Source: Alphaproteobacteria bacterium
GTDB taxonomy: Bacteria > Pseudomonadota > Alphaproteobacteria > JAEULC01
Reading direction: 5' to 3'
DNA: 32,620 nt
NCBI GenBank assembly: GCA_020846275.1
Contig: JADLEG010000094.1
Coordinates: 1 to 32,620, forward strand
Positions 1 through 7,043 of the stretch are shown piece after piece (position 1 is the first letter of the stretch; every line of letters starts with the position of its first letter). The position numbers were made by a program, and so were the translations under genes. A model generated the notes under the pieces. That model was given only the letters and a program-made list of their open reading frames with translations. It did not search any database and was not told the origin of the DNA.

Positions 1-475
1 CGACGAACACCTTGCGCACCGCCGCCGACAGGCCCTCGTCGAGGGTGAAGCGCTCGCGCGGCCAGTCGGCCGAGGCGCCGAGGCGGCGGAGCTGGCGCGT
101 GATCGTGCCGCCGGACTCGGCCTTCCATTCCCAGACCTTCTTGACGAACGCGTCGCGCCCCAGGTCCTGGCGCTTGATGCCCTTCTCCGCGAGCTGGCGC
201 TCCACCACCATCTGGGTGGCGATGCCCGCGTGGTCCGTGCCGGGCTGCCACAGCGCGTCGCGGCCCTTCATGCGCCAATAGCGCACCAGCACGTCCTGCA
301 GCGTGAAGGTCAGCGCATGGCCCATGTGCAGGCTGCCGGTCACGTTCGGCGGCGGCATCATGATGCAATAGGGCTGCCGGTTCGAGGCGACGTCGCTGGC
401 GAACGCGCCTCCGCTCTCCCAGGCCTGGTAATGCCGCGCCTCGATCTCGGCCGGCTTGTAGGTCTTGTCCAACAT
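1..475 (-). CDS. valS: Valyl-tRNA synthetase, N-terminal part (cut by window edge)
   Basis: Class I aminoacyl-tRNA synthetase that charges tRNA-Val in the cytoplasm. Only about 158 N-terminal codons are present; the gene runs off the left edge. The reading begins [20 protein letters not shown] and contains [16 protein letters not shown], which holds the class I HIGH-type motif (here HMGH), then [17 protein letters not shown], typical of ValS rather than IleS or LeuS. The ATG at 475 is the only start that gives the conserved N-terminus. It lies about 145 nt downstream of the last PAS gene and probably has its own promoter near 556-583. The plus-strand open frames across this region are antisense shadows. 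The family assignment is secure; nothing can be said about the editing or C-terminal domains. Confidence 0.96.
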   Translation of the reverse strand, partial: MLDKTYKPAEIEARHYQAWESGGAFASDVASNRQPYCIMMPPPNVTGSLHMGHALTFTLQDVLVRYWRMKGRDALWQPGTDHAGIATQMVVERQLAEKGIKRQDLGRDAFVKKVWEWKAESGGTITRQLRRLGASADWPRERFTLDEGLSAAVRKVFV

Positions 476-555
476 GCGCTTTCCGGTCCCGGATTCCGCC
501 GGCGCGCCCTGGGCGCGGCCGCATCCGGCTGCAACGGGTTGAATTCGGCCGGCGG

Positions 556-583
556 AAGATAGCGGCGGGCCGCTCGAAATCAA
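556..583 (-). promoter_or_regulatory. Candidate promoter for valS
   Basis: On the minus strand TTGATT (578-583) and TATCTT (556-561) are separated by 16 nt. The -10 sits in a GCTATCTTC context, close to the alphaproteobacterial GCTANA pattern. It would give a leader of about 70 nt before the valS ATG. This is pattern matching only. Confidence 0.35.
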
Positions 584-620
584 GTCGCCCGAGGCGGCGA
601 CGCCCGGCGCGCGGCCGGCT

Positions 621-1121
621 TCAGGGCACTTCCGGCGCGCCGGGGGGCACCGTGAAGTCGCTGTCCGAGGCGAAGTTGACGATGTGATCGACCCGGCCCG
701 GATCATCGCCCGACAATGGACAGGAGATGGCCTCGACCCAGATCGGCGTTTGCGGCGGCAGCAACGGGATATACCGGAACAGGCCGCGCACCGGCGCACG
801 TTTCTCGACGCACAGGGTATAACGCCGAAGCAAGCGGTCCAGCCCCTGCTCGGGCTTGACGGTGTCGGCGACGCGGGTCTGCGCCGTCGCGCCCATGCGC
901 TCGCGCACGTGCTGGCCGACCAGCCGAAGGCGGAAATCCAGCGGATCGTAGGTAACGTCGATCAGGGTGATGCGCAGGAGCTGGCGCGGGATGGCCGTCG
1001 GGTCGATCTCGCGCCGCGCGGGAAACGGCCGCCCGCGCCTGAGGGCAAGCCAATAGTCGAAGCCGTCCCGCACGGCGGGACTGAGTATCTCCGCGCGCAT
1101 CGCCGCGAAGGTTTCCATCAC
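621..1121 (-). CDS. PAS_5-family (DUF1457-like) protein, copy 1 of a tandem triplet
   Basis: A 166-aa single-domain protein of the alphaproteobacterial PAS_5 family (formerly DUF1457), a stand-alone PAS-like sensor fold with no attached output domain. Family hallmarks are the N-terminal [20 protein letters not shown] segment, the [18 protein letters not shown] strand, a [15 protein letters not shown] block and a C-terminal [13 protein letters not shown] block. It is the most diverged of three adjacent paralogues: its C-terminus lacks the EWP ending shared by the other two. It lies 40 nt downstream of copy 2. The ligand and partner are unknown. A sensory or localisation role is inferred from the fold only. 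Confidence 0.85.
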   Translation of the reverse strand: MMETFAAMRAEILSPAVRDGFDYWLALRRGRPFPARREIDPTAIPRQLLRITLIDVTYDPLDFRLRLVGQHVRERMGATAQTRVADTVKPEQGLDRLLRRYTLCVEKRAPVRGLFRYIPLLPPQTPIWVEAISCPLSGDDPGRVDHIVNFASDSDFTVPPGAPEVP

Positions 1122-1161
1122 CCCACCCGAAGCGGGAAAAAGCGTGGCCGCATCGCGGGCC

Positions 1162-1680
1162 TCACGGCCATTCCATCAGGCCCGACGGCGTCGGCCCGTC
1201 GAAATCCGCCCCGAAAGTGACGACGTGATCGATGGTCGCGCCATCGCTGGACAGCGGGCAGGAAACCGCCTCGGCCCAGACCTGCCGGGCCTTGCCGTGC
1301 AGCACCGCATAGCGATAGACGCCGCGGATCGGCCGTCCTTCGGTCACGCACAGGCGCAGCCGCGCCAGGATCCGCTCGCGCCCCTGCTCGACGCCGACGG
1401 ATGCGATGTCGTTGCCCGCCGCCAGCCCTTGGCGCTCGCGCGTGACCTGGCCCAGCAGCCGCACGCGGAACGCCGGCGGATCGCCGCTGACGTCGAGGAT
1501 CGAAATCTGCTCGAGCTGGACGGGAATGGCGGCGGGATCGAGATCCGCGCGGGCCGGGAAGCGCCGGCCCCGGAGCAGCCCGCGCCAGTAGTCGACCCCG
1601 CCGCGCACGGAAGGGTCCAGGATCTCGCCGCGCAGGCGGTCGAGGTCCTCAGTCAACCCGCCCATCCGCCAATCCGACAT
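1162..1680 (-). CDS. PAS_5-family (DUF1457-like) protein, copy 2 of a tandem triplet
   Basis: 172 aa, a PAS-like single-domain protein. I chose the ATG at 1680 (MSDWRMGG...) because it leaves a 14-nt gap to the upstream paralogue. An ATG at 1704 would overlap that gene's end by about 10 nt and add eight residues. The core reads VRGGVDYWRGLLRGRRFPAR, then LDPAAIPVQLEQISILDV, then GRERILARLRLCVTEGRP and VWAEAVSCPLSSDG. This closely matches copy 3 (1695-2198) over the whole length, including the shared EWP-stop ending, so 2 and 3 are the more recent duplicates. No catalytic or transmembrane segment is visible. The function is unknown beyond the PAS-like fold. Confidence 0.85.
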   Translation of the reverse strand: MSDWRMGGLTEDLDRLRGEILDPSVRGGVDYWRGLLRGRRFPARADLDPAAIPVQLEQISILDVSGDPPAFRVRLLGQVTRERQGLAAGNDIASVGVEQGRERILARLRLCVTEGRPIRGVYRYAVLHGKARQVWAEAVSCPLSSDGATIDHVVTFGADFDGPTPSGLMEWP

Positions 1681-1694
1681 GGCCCGTGCGGTCG

Positions 1695-2198
1695 TCACGG
1701 CCATTCCCGAAGCCCGGGCGGCGGGGTGAAATCGAAATCCGATCCGAAGCTGACGATGTGGTTGATCGTGTTGCCATCGGACGACAGCGGGCACGAAGCG
1801 ACCTCCGCCCAGACTTGCTGGTCCGGGCCGGCCAGCGGCTCGTAGCGATAGGTGCCGCGGATCGGCCGGCCTTCCGCCACGCACAGGCGCAACCGCGCCA
1901 GGATCCGCTCGCGCCCCTGGGCGACGCCGACATCCGAGAAATCGCTGCCCGCGGGAATGCCCTGCCGGTCGCGGTTGTGCTGGCCGAGCAGCCGGGTGCG
2001 GAACCGCGGCGGGTCGTGCTCGACGTCCACCAGGGTGATCCGGTGCAATTGGCTGGGCATGGCGACGGGATCGAGGTCGGATCGCGCGGCAAAGCGCCTG
2101 CCCCGCAGCAACCCGCGCCAGTAGTTGAACCCCTCGCGGACCGAGGGGCTGAGGAACACGCGGTCGAGCTGGTCGAGATAGGCTTGGTATTGGTCCAT
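1695..2198 (-). CDS. PAS_5-family (DUF1457-like) protein, copy 3 of a tandem triplet
   Basis: 167 aa, beginning MDQYQAYLDQLDRVF, with the same block order as the two genes downstream: VREGFNYWRGLLRGRRFAAR, LDPVAMPSQLHRITLVDV, RTRLLGQHNRDRQG, GRERILARLRLCVAEGRP and VWAEVASCPLSSDG. It is the promoter-proximal member of the triplet and starts 36 nt after the popZ stop, so it may be co-transcribed with popZ. The soluble PAS-like fold has no effector domain. Sensing of a small ligand or a protein partner is possible but is not shown by the sequence. Confidence 0.85.
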   Translation of the reverse strand: MDQYQAYLDQLDRVFLSPSVREGFNYWRGLLRGRRFAARSDLDPVAMPSQLHRITLVDVEHDPPRFRTRLLGQHNRDRQGIPAGSDFSDVGVAQGRERILARLRLCVAEGRPIRGTYRYEPLAGPDQQVWAEVASCPLSSDGNTINHIVSFGSDFDFTPPPGLREWP

Positions 2199-2234
2199 GG
2201 CACGGGCCGGTCACCTGGCATGACGCGGTCGGGC

Positions 2235-2831
2235 CTAGCCGCGGCGCGCCACGCGTTCGATCTCCGAGCGCACGAGGCGTTCGACCATGGCCGGCAGGTT
2301 CTCGTCGAGCCACGACTTCAGCATCGGCCGCAGCATCTCGCGCACCATGTCCTCGATCGTGCGCGCCCCGTCGCCGATCGGCATCGGTTGGCTCATGGGC
2401 TTCTCCCCTCCAGCGTCCGAAAGCGCCGCGAAGGCGGCAGCCGCGGCGGTCGCGCTGTTCGCCGACAGCAACTCCTCGTCCGCGGTCGGCGGACGGGCGG
2501 GTGGCTCCGCGGGCAATTCCACGGGCTGCGGTGGCGGCTCGGCCGGCAGCGGCGCTGCGGCTTCCTCGGCAACCTCGGTGAGTTCCAGCACGTCGTCTTC
2601 GACCGGCGCGGGAGCCGGCGGAGGCGGTGGCGCGGCCTGTTGCGGCGGCGGGGCAGCCGGCGGGGGAGTGGCGGGTTCGGGCGCCTTGGCTTCGGCCGGC
2701 TTTGCGTCGGCGGGCTTGGCCTCTCCCGGCTTGGCGTCCCCGTCCTCGGAGATGATCCGGCGGATCGACGCCAGGATCTCTTCCATCGACGGTTCTTGCG
2801 CTTGCTGCGGCGACGTCGCTGCGTCGGTCAT
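2235..2831 (-). CDS. popZ: Cell-pole-organizing protein PopZ (DUF2497)
   Basis: 198 aa. PopZ forms a polymeric matrix at the cell pole in alphaproteobacteria and anchors the ParB/origin complex and polar signalling proteins. The three-part layout is intact. An N-terminal client-binding helix MEEILASIRRIISED spans residues 16-30. A long Pro/Ala/Glu-rich disordered linker covers about residues 31-165. A C-terminal multimerisation region (about 165-198) contains IEDMVREMLRPMLKSWLDEN and LPAMVERLVRSEIERVARR. Caulobacter PopZ is slightly shorter (about 177 aa); the extra length is in the linker. It lies between tolC and the PAS triplet and two genes from valS. The N- and C-terminal signatures make the call firm. 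Confidence 0.93.
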   Translation of the reverse strand: MTDAATSPQQAQEPSMEEILASIRRIISEDGDAKPGEAKPADAKPAEAKAPEPATPPPAAPPPQQAAPPPPPAPAPVEDDVLELTEVAEEAAAPLPAEPPPQPVELPAEPPARPPTADEELLSANSATAAAAAFAALSDAGGEKPMSQPMPIGDGARTIEDMVREMLRPMLKSWLDENLPAMVERLVRSEIERVARRG

Positions 2832-2859
2832 TGGCCGCTCGTCCCCTTCGACGCCATGC

Positions 2860-2896
2860 AGAATACTAGTTCATGCGCTTCCGCAATGAAAGCGCA
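2860..2896 (-). promoter_or_regulatory. tolC-popZ spacer: stem-loop and weak promoter-like elements
   Basis: The 86-nt gap between tolC and popZ holds a 7-bp stem (2874-2880 with 2890-2896, TGCGCTT/AAGCGCA, 9-nt loop) without a T-run. Overlapping it are TTGCGG (2881-2886) and TATTCT (2860-2865) in minus orientation, 15 nt apart. It could attenuate the tolC transcript and start a popZ transcript, but both signals are weak. Confidence 0.25.
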
Positions 2897-2917
2897 ACGA
2901 CCGATTGCACGACCGAA

Positions 2918-4324
2918 TCAATCCTTGTCGGGCTGCTGCGTGGCCTTGTCGTAGTCGCGGTAGCCGTCGAGCCCCGTCCACTTGTCCCGCACCTGCCCGT
3001 AATGGTCTTCCTCGTCGTAATAGGGCACGTCCAGTTTCAAGTTGCGCGCGGTCAGCTTGCCGACCGCCGAATAAAGCTGGAAGCGCGCGACCAGCTCGTC
3101 GCGCTGGGCGCGAACCAGGCTGACCTGCGCGTTGAGGTATTCCTGCTCGGCGTCCAGCACGTCCAGCACGGTGCGGCTGCCGACCGTGTTTTCCTGGCGC
3201 ACGCCGTCAAGCGCGATTCGCGACGCCTCGACCTGCTCGCTGAAGGAAACGATCTGCGCCTTGGCGGCGGTCCAGCCCTCCCACGCGGTGATCGCCGCTT
3301 CGACCGACAGGTTGCGCTGCTCTTCGATCTGGATGCGGCGCTGGCCGGCGGTCTGCTTGGCCTGGCGCACCTGGGCCTCGACCGAGCCCGAGGAATAGAG
3401 CGGCACGGTCAGCACCGCCGTCACCTGGGCCCCATCCGAGAAGCCGTTGCTGAGCCCGCCCAGCGTGTCCTGGCGGAAAAGCTGGCCCTGCACGTTGACC
3501 TCGGGCAGCAACTGCCCGGTGGTGACGGTGACATTGGCCTGCGCCGCCCGCTCGTTGTACTGGGCGGCAACCACGTTCGGGTTGTTGCCGGCCGCCGTCG
3601 CGATCGCATCGTCGCGGGTCACCGGCAGGTCGAGCGCGGGCTGCGGGCTCTGGAGCTGGCCCGGATAGGTGCCGATCACGCGCTGGAACGTGCCGCGCGA
3701 AGCCTGCAGGTTGCCCTCGGCGGTCACGCGCTGCGCCGTGGACTGCGCCAGGCGCGACTGCGCCTGGGCCACGTCCGTGCGCGTCACCTCGCCGACCCGG
3801 AAACGGTCCTGCGTGGCTTCGAGCTGGCGGCGGATCACCTGCTCGTTGTTAACCGTGAGCTGCAGCACCGCCTGGTCGCGCACCACGTTGAGGAACGAGG
3901 TCACGCCGTCGAGCAGGACGGACTGCTCGGTCACCTTGAGGGTCGCGCGCCCGGCCTGGACCTGGTTCTCCGCCTGGCGGATGCCGGCCACGGTGCGGAA
4001 GCCCTGGAACACCGGCTGGGTGACGGTGAAGGTCTGCGAGTTCGGTCCCGTGAGCTGGGTCTGCCGCGCGCGGGCTGCCACTTCGGTCAGGCTCGGGCCC
4101 GCCGAGGCGCCGGCCGTGATCTTGGGCCGCCAACCCGATTCGGCGATGGCGACATTCTCGTCGGTGGCGCGCAACGTGGCCCGCTGGGCCCGGAGCGTCG
4201 GATTGTTCAGGTAGGCGTCGGAGAGCGCCTGCTCGAAGCTCTGGGCCGAGGCTCCCGTAGCGGCCACGCCGATCGCGCCGAATGCCAGCGCCGCCAGGAC
4301 GTTGCGTGCCATCGTGGCGTCCAT
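2918..4324 (-). CDS. tolC: TolC-family outer-membrane efflux/secretion channel
   Basis: 468 aa. Trimeric TolC proteins form the outer-membrane and periplasmic duct for type I secretion and tripartite efflux. The start used is the ATG at 4324, which overlaps the rhodanese stop as TGATG. A second ATG at 4312 (MARNVLAALAF) would also leave an intact signal peptide ending near GASAQ. The mature part begins SFEQALSDAYLNNPTLRAQR, the usual first helix. It shows the internal duplication of the family (two OEP repeats), with GVRQENTVGSRTVLDVLDAE in the second repeat, and ends with a polar tail. A linked membrane fusion protein or inner-membrane pump is absent, so the partner is encoded elsewhere. The pcm-rhodanese-tolC order is, as I recall, common in alphaproteobacteria. 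Confidence 0.93.
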   Translation of the reverse strand: MDATMARNVLAALAFGAIGVAATGASAQSFEQALSDAYLNNPTLRAQRATLRATDENVAIAESGWRPKITAGASAGPSLTEVAARARQTQLTGPNSQTFTVTQPVFQGFRTVAGIRQAENQVQAGRATLKVTEQSVLLDGVTSFLNVVRDQAVLQLTVNNEQVIRRQLEATQDRFRVGEVTRTDVAQAQSRLAQSTAQRVTAEGNLQASRGTFQRVIGTYPGQLQSPQPALDLPVTRDDAIATAAGNNPNVVAAQYNERAAQANVTVTTGQLLPEVNVQGQLFRQDTLGGLSNGFSDGAQVTAVLTVPLYSSGSVEAQVRQAKQTAGQRRIQIEEQRNLSVEAAITAWEGWTAAKAQIVSFSEQVEASRIALDGVRQENTVGSRTVLDVLDAEQEYLNAQVSLVRAQRDELVARFQLYSAVGKLTARNLKLDVPYYDEEDHYGQVRDKWTGLDGYRDYDKATQQPDKD

Positions 4325-4692
4325 CAGTACTTCCTCATCGCCGGATCGACCTGATCCGACCAAAGGTGGACCCCACCGCGCAGGTTGACCGCATTCCCGT
4401 ACCCCTGTGCGCGCAGCCACATGGTCGCCTGCAAGCTGCGCCTCCCCGTCCGGCATAACACCACGAGCGGGCGGTCCTTGGGAAGCTCGGTATAGCGCGC
4501 CGGCAGATCGCCCAGCGGCAAATGCAGGCTGTCTTGCAGGGAGGCGATCTCCAACTCCCACTGTTCGCGAACGTCAACGACCAGATGGTCCACGCGGTCC
4601 TGCCGCATTCGGTTCAAATTGACCGGATCGATTTCGACCGGCGCTTCGGGGCCAACGCCCTGGCCGGTGTCGGATTGAGCTTCCCGCGCCAT
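4324..4692 (-). CDS. Single-domain rhodanese-like protein
   Basis: 122 aa. Rhodanese modules transfer sulfane sulfur through a persulfide on an active-site cysteine. A full single domain is present: HLVVDVREQWELEIASL is the first CH2A-like element, HLPLGDLPARY follows, and the active-site loop LCRTGRRS has the Cys at residue 80. The domain ends VNLRGGVHLWSDQVDP. The ATG at 4692 leaves a 20-nt gap to the upstream pcm-like gene; the long frame reading further upstream is an artefact across that gene. Its stop overlaps the tolC start, so translation is probably coupled. The physiological sulfur acceptor is unknown. No signal peptide, so cytoplasmic. Confidence 0.9.
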   Translation of the reverse strand: MAREAQSDTGQGVGPEAPVEIDPVNLNRMRQDRVDHLVVDVREQWELEIASLQDSLHLPLGDLPARYTELPKDRPLVVLCRTGRRSLQATMWLRAQGYGNAVNLRGGVHLWSDQVDPAMRKY

Positions 4693-4712
4693 GCCGCCCG
4701 CCCCCGCCCGTC

Positions 4713-5384
4713 TCAGAACACGAACCCAGGCTCGGCCGCGAAGCCGGGCATGGGATGGCTGGCCGCATCGAACAGGCTGACGCGCGCCGTGGAGCCTTGA
4801 TGGACCACCACCGCCTGGCCGACCCGGCCCCGTTCGGCGAACACGGCCACCAGCCGGCCGCCAGGCGCGAGCTGGCTCATCAAGGCCTGCGGAAGGCGCT
4901 CGACCCGGCCGGCGATCAGGATAACGTTGTAGGGCGCGCGCGCGGCATGGCCCTTGGCAAGATCGCCGGTCTCGACGGCGACGCCGGACAGGCCGAGCGC
5001 GGCAAGATTCGCCCGCGCACGGTCCGCGAGTCGCGGATCGCACTCCAGCGCGACGACGGAAGCCCCGAGCGAGGCCAGCACCGCGCTCGAATAGCCGGTG
5101 GCGCAACCGACGTCCAAAACCATGTCGCCGCGCTTGACGCCCCCCGCCTGGATCAGGCGCGCCAGCACCATCGGTTCGGCCATGAACCGGCCATCGCCGA
5201 GGGCCAGGTCTTCGTCCACATAAGCAATGCTGGCCACGGCTTCGGGCACGAAGCGTTCGCGCGGAATCCGCCCGATGGCCGCAATCAGGCCTTCGTCCAC
5301 GATGGTGTTCGCGCGCAGCTGGTTATCCACCATGTTCTGTCGCGCTTCGGCATACGGCCGAATGATCGCTGCTTTGACGGTCAT
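4713..5384 (-). CDS. pcm: PCMT-family (protein-L-isoaspartate O-methyltransferase-like) methyltransferase
   Basis: 223 aa from the ATG at 5384, which has a G-rich ribosome-binding stretch just upstream; a TTG two codons earlier is less likely. The N-terminal NMVDNQLRANTIVDEGLIAA and IPRERFVPE blocks and the SAM-binding motif VLDVGCATGYSSAVLASLG place it in the PCMT family, which repairs isoaspartyl damage in proteins using S-adenosylmethionine. It departs from the classic enzyme: motif I reads CATGYSS instead of the usual GTGSGYQ, and the acceptor-side segment reads MAEPMVLARLIQ. It belongs to the alphaproteobacterial subgroup found beside a rhodanese and TolC, and repair activity should not be assumed. 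It is the first gene of the pcm-rhodanese-tolC operon. Confidence 0.88.
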   Translation of the reverse strand: MTVKAAIIRPYAEARQNMVDNQLRANTIVDEGLIAAIGRIPRERFVPEAVASIAYVDEDLALGDGRFMAEPMVLARLIQAGGVKRGDMVLDVGCATGYSSAVLASLGASVVALECDPRLADRARANLAALGLSGVAVETGDLAKGHAARAPYNVILIAGRVERLPQALMSQLAPGGRLVAVFAERGRVGQAVVVHQGSTARVSLFDAASHPMPGFAAEPGFVF

Positions 5385-5431
5385 TCCCAACCCTGTCGCG
5401 CTATCCGTTCCCGCGTCGCGACATGGAAAAG

Positions 5432-5460
5432 TTTATACGGCGTCATCCACAGGCTGACAA
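5432..5460 (-). promoter_or_regulatory. Sigma70-type promoter of the pcm-rhodanese-tolC operon
   Basis: On the minus strand TTGTCA (5455-5460) and TATAAA (5432-5437) are separated by exactly 17 nt, and the region is more A+T-rich than its surroundings. It would start transcription about 40 nt upstream of the pcm-like ATG. It is the best promoter match in the window. Confidence 0.6.
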
Positions 5461-5546
5461 CCCGATCACGCCGGAACGCGCGCTTTGAACGATTCCGTTG
5501 AAGTTGTTGTCCTGGCTGACACAGTTGGGGCCGGCCGCGCCGCCGC

Positions 5547-5577
5547 TTGACCCGCTGCGGCGGCGCCATGCTATACC
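5547..5577 (+). promoter_or_regulatory. Candidate promoter of tRNA-Cys
   Basis: TTGACC (5547-5552) is followed by GCTATACC (-10 core TATACC at 5572-5577). The spacing is 19 nt by the E. coli convention. The -10 fits the alphaproteobacterial GCTANAWC pattern at all but one base. The tRNA begins about 60 nt downstream. Confidence 0.45.
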
Positions 5578-5636
5578 TCCGCGCCCAACGGCGGCGCGCC
5601 GCGACCCGGCCGGTCCAGCGCGGTCAGTCGAATCGG

Positions 5637-5710
5637 GGCCGGGTGGCAGAGTGGCCATGCAGGGGACTGCAAATCCCCGTACGTCGGTTCGATTCCGGCC
5701 CCGGCCTCCA
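5637..5710 (+). tRNA. tRNA-Cys (anticodon GCA)
   Basis: A 74-nt tRNA with the CCA end encoded. The acceptor stem pairs GGCCGGG (5637-5643) with CCCGGCC (5700-5706). The anticodon stem AGGGGA/TCCCC encloses the loop CTGCAAA with anticodon GCA. The T arm GTCGG-TTCGATT-CCGGC (5683-5699) is well formed. It lies on the opposite strand from its neighbours, between the pcm operon and the YqjDE-like pair. Confidence 0.96.
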
Positions 5711-5756
5711 CATTTGAATCAATTACTTGGAATGTGACTCGGACGTGACGTCGCAA

Positions 5757-5783
5757 CCATTGTCGCCGCTACGGCGACAATGG
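5757..5783. terminator. Strong hairpin between convergent tRNA-Cys and yqjE-like gene
   Basis: Perfect 12-bp inverted repeat CCATTGTCGCCG (5757-5768) and CGGCGACAATGG (5772-5783) with a 3-nt loop. It lies between two converging transcripts, as expected for a shared bidirectional terminator. There is no run of T on either side, so if it terminates it is atypical or Rho-assisted. Confidence 0.5.
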
Positions 5784-5829
5784 AAGCAGAGATTGAGAGG
5801 GAGTCGCGTCTGCACGAGAGGCGGCGCGG

Positions 5830-6471
5830 CTAGATCAAGCCTTTGCGCTTGCTGCTGCCATAATAAAGTCCGACCAGCATCGCCAATCCCAGCGTGGTCA
5901 GCACGGCGCCCCGCGATCCCGTGCGGACGGTATGGGCGGCATGGTCGACCGCCTTCTCCGCGGCTTCGGCGGCATGCACCGATACGCGATGGACCACCGT
6001 CTCGAGCGCCGTCGCGTCCGGGCCCGGCGGCGGCACCAGCCGTGCCAGGCCGAGATTCCACCCCTCCGCGTGAACCCCGTCCCGCGCGTTCGCCAGCGGC
6101 GGCGCCTCGATCGGCCGGACCGGCGGCTCGAGGGGTTGGGGCGGGGCGGCCGAAAGCTGCACCGCCCGCCCGCGGCCGATGGAATAGAGGATGAGGGCGC
6201 CGCCAAAGAGGATCGCCGCCAGAACCCCCAGCCCCGCGTAGTAGCCGTAGCGCTGCGCCACGTAGGAATAGAGCGCGACCAGCGCGATCAGGCAGACGCC
6301 CAGCATCATCGCGCCGGCGGCCGCCATCAGGCCGACGACGATGCCGGCGTCCTGGCCGTACGCCTTCAGATCGACGATGGTCTGACGGCGCAGCAGTTCC
6401 AGGCGATACTTGACGCGCTCGATCTCGTAGTCGATTTCGACCCCGAAGATGCGCAGGAAGCGATGCAGCAT
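5830..6471 (-). CDS. YqjE-like / phage-holin-family inner-membrane protein
   Basis: 213 aa. The N-terminal third contains an amphipathic stretch (about residues 14-38) followed by two transmembrane helices, GIVVGLMAAAGAMMLGVCLI and YYAGLGVLAAILFGGALILY, the layout of the putative holin superfamily that includes E. coli YqjE. Unlike the short YqjE, this protein continues with a Pro-rich linker, an acidic/amphipathic region, and a third hydrophobic segment (VLTTLGLAMLVGLYYG) before a basic end. It overlaps the upstream DUF883 gene as TGATG, mirroring the yqjD-yqjE gene order in enterobacteria. Despite the family name, lysis activity is not implied; no endolysin or other phage gene is nearby. 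The membrane role is unknown. Confidence 0.75.
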   Translation of the reverse strand: MLHRFLRIFGVEIDYEIERVKYRLELLRRQTIVDLKAYGQDAGIVVGLMAAAGAMMLGVCLIALVALYSYVAQRYGYYAGLGVLAAILFGGALILYSIGRGRAVQLSAAPPQPLEPPVRPIEAPPLANARDGVHAEGWNLGLARLVPPPGPDATALETVVHRVSVHAAEAAEKAVDHAAHTVRTGSRGAVLTTLGLAMLVGLYYGSSKRKGLI

Positions 6472-6932
6472 CAGTTCTTGCTTCGCAGCATGCCGAGCAC
6501 CACGCCGACAATGACGCTGCCGGCGATGGTGCCGAGGGGATTGCGGCGCGCCATGCCTTCCAGCTCCATGGCGAGCGTCTTGACCTGCTGCGTTGCCGTG
6601 TCGGCCATCTTGGCGCCGGCATCGACTACCTGCTGCGCGGTCGTGCCGACTTCGCCGGCGACAGCGCTGCCCACCGACTTGGCGGTCTTCATCGCTTCGC
6701 CGCCGGCGTCGCTGGCGAACTTGGCCATGGTCTCCTGCATCTTCGCCATGTCGCGGCGCAGATCCGAGACTTCCTGGCCCAGATCGTCGCGCGCGGTGGC
6801 CGCGGTATCTTCCAGCGCGGAGCGCCCCTTCGCGACCGCGTCGCCGACCTTGTCGGTCAGGCTGGACTTGCCGATCGGCGGGGTGGAAGGACGCGAATTG
6901 GCGCCGGAGACGTTGGGCGTGCTCGTATCCAT
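6471..6932 (-). CDS. DUF883 / ElaB-YqjD-like membrane-anchored protein
   Basis: 153 aa from the ATG at 6932, chosen because AGGAG lies 8 nt upstream; the frame is open further but without such a site. The protein has a Ser/Pro-rich N-terminus and a long Ala/Lys/Asp/Glu-rich amphipathic helical region with the DDLGQEVSDLRRDMAKMQET repeat-like pattern. It ends in a single glycine-zipper membrane anchor, NPLGTIAGSVIVGVVLGMLR. This is the YqjD/ElaB/YgaM plan; in E. coli these stationary-phase proteins tether ribosomes to the inner membrane. It is coupled to the YqjE-like gene downstream. Function here is by analogy only. Confidence 0.78.
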   Translation of the reverse strand: MDTSTPNVSGANSRPSTPPIGKSSLTDKVGDAVAKGRSALEDTAATARDDLGQEVSDLRRDMAKMQETMAKFASDAGGEAMKTAKSVGSAVAGEVGTTAQQVVDAGAKMADTATQQVKTLAMELEGMARRNPLGTIAGSVIVGVVLGMLRSKN

Positions 6933-7043
6933 GGGCAGGGCTCCTGAAAAAGCGAAATGCGTCGGGTGAGCCACTAACGCACGCCGCGACTGGAGCGTTC
7001 CGCCCGATCGCGCCCGAATAATCCCGACCGGCCCTCGGCGCCC

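Noticed and set aside
2873..4354. A 493-codon plus-strand frame opposite tolC
   Set aside because: It mirrors tolC exactly, has shadow-type composition and no recognisable domain, while the minus frame has full TolC motifs.
5637..5710. tRNA-linked integrative element (attachment site at tRNA-Cys or tRNA-Asn)
   Set aside because: No duplicated tRNA 3' end and no integrase gene seen near either tRNA.
5830..6932. Holin-family hit as a sign of a prophage
   Set aside because: The gene pair matches the chromosomal YqjD/YqjE arrangement, and no endolysin, integrase or structural phage gene is nearby.
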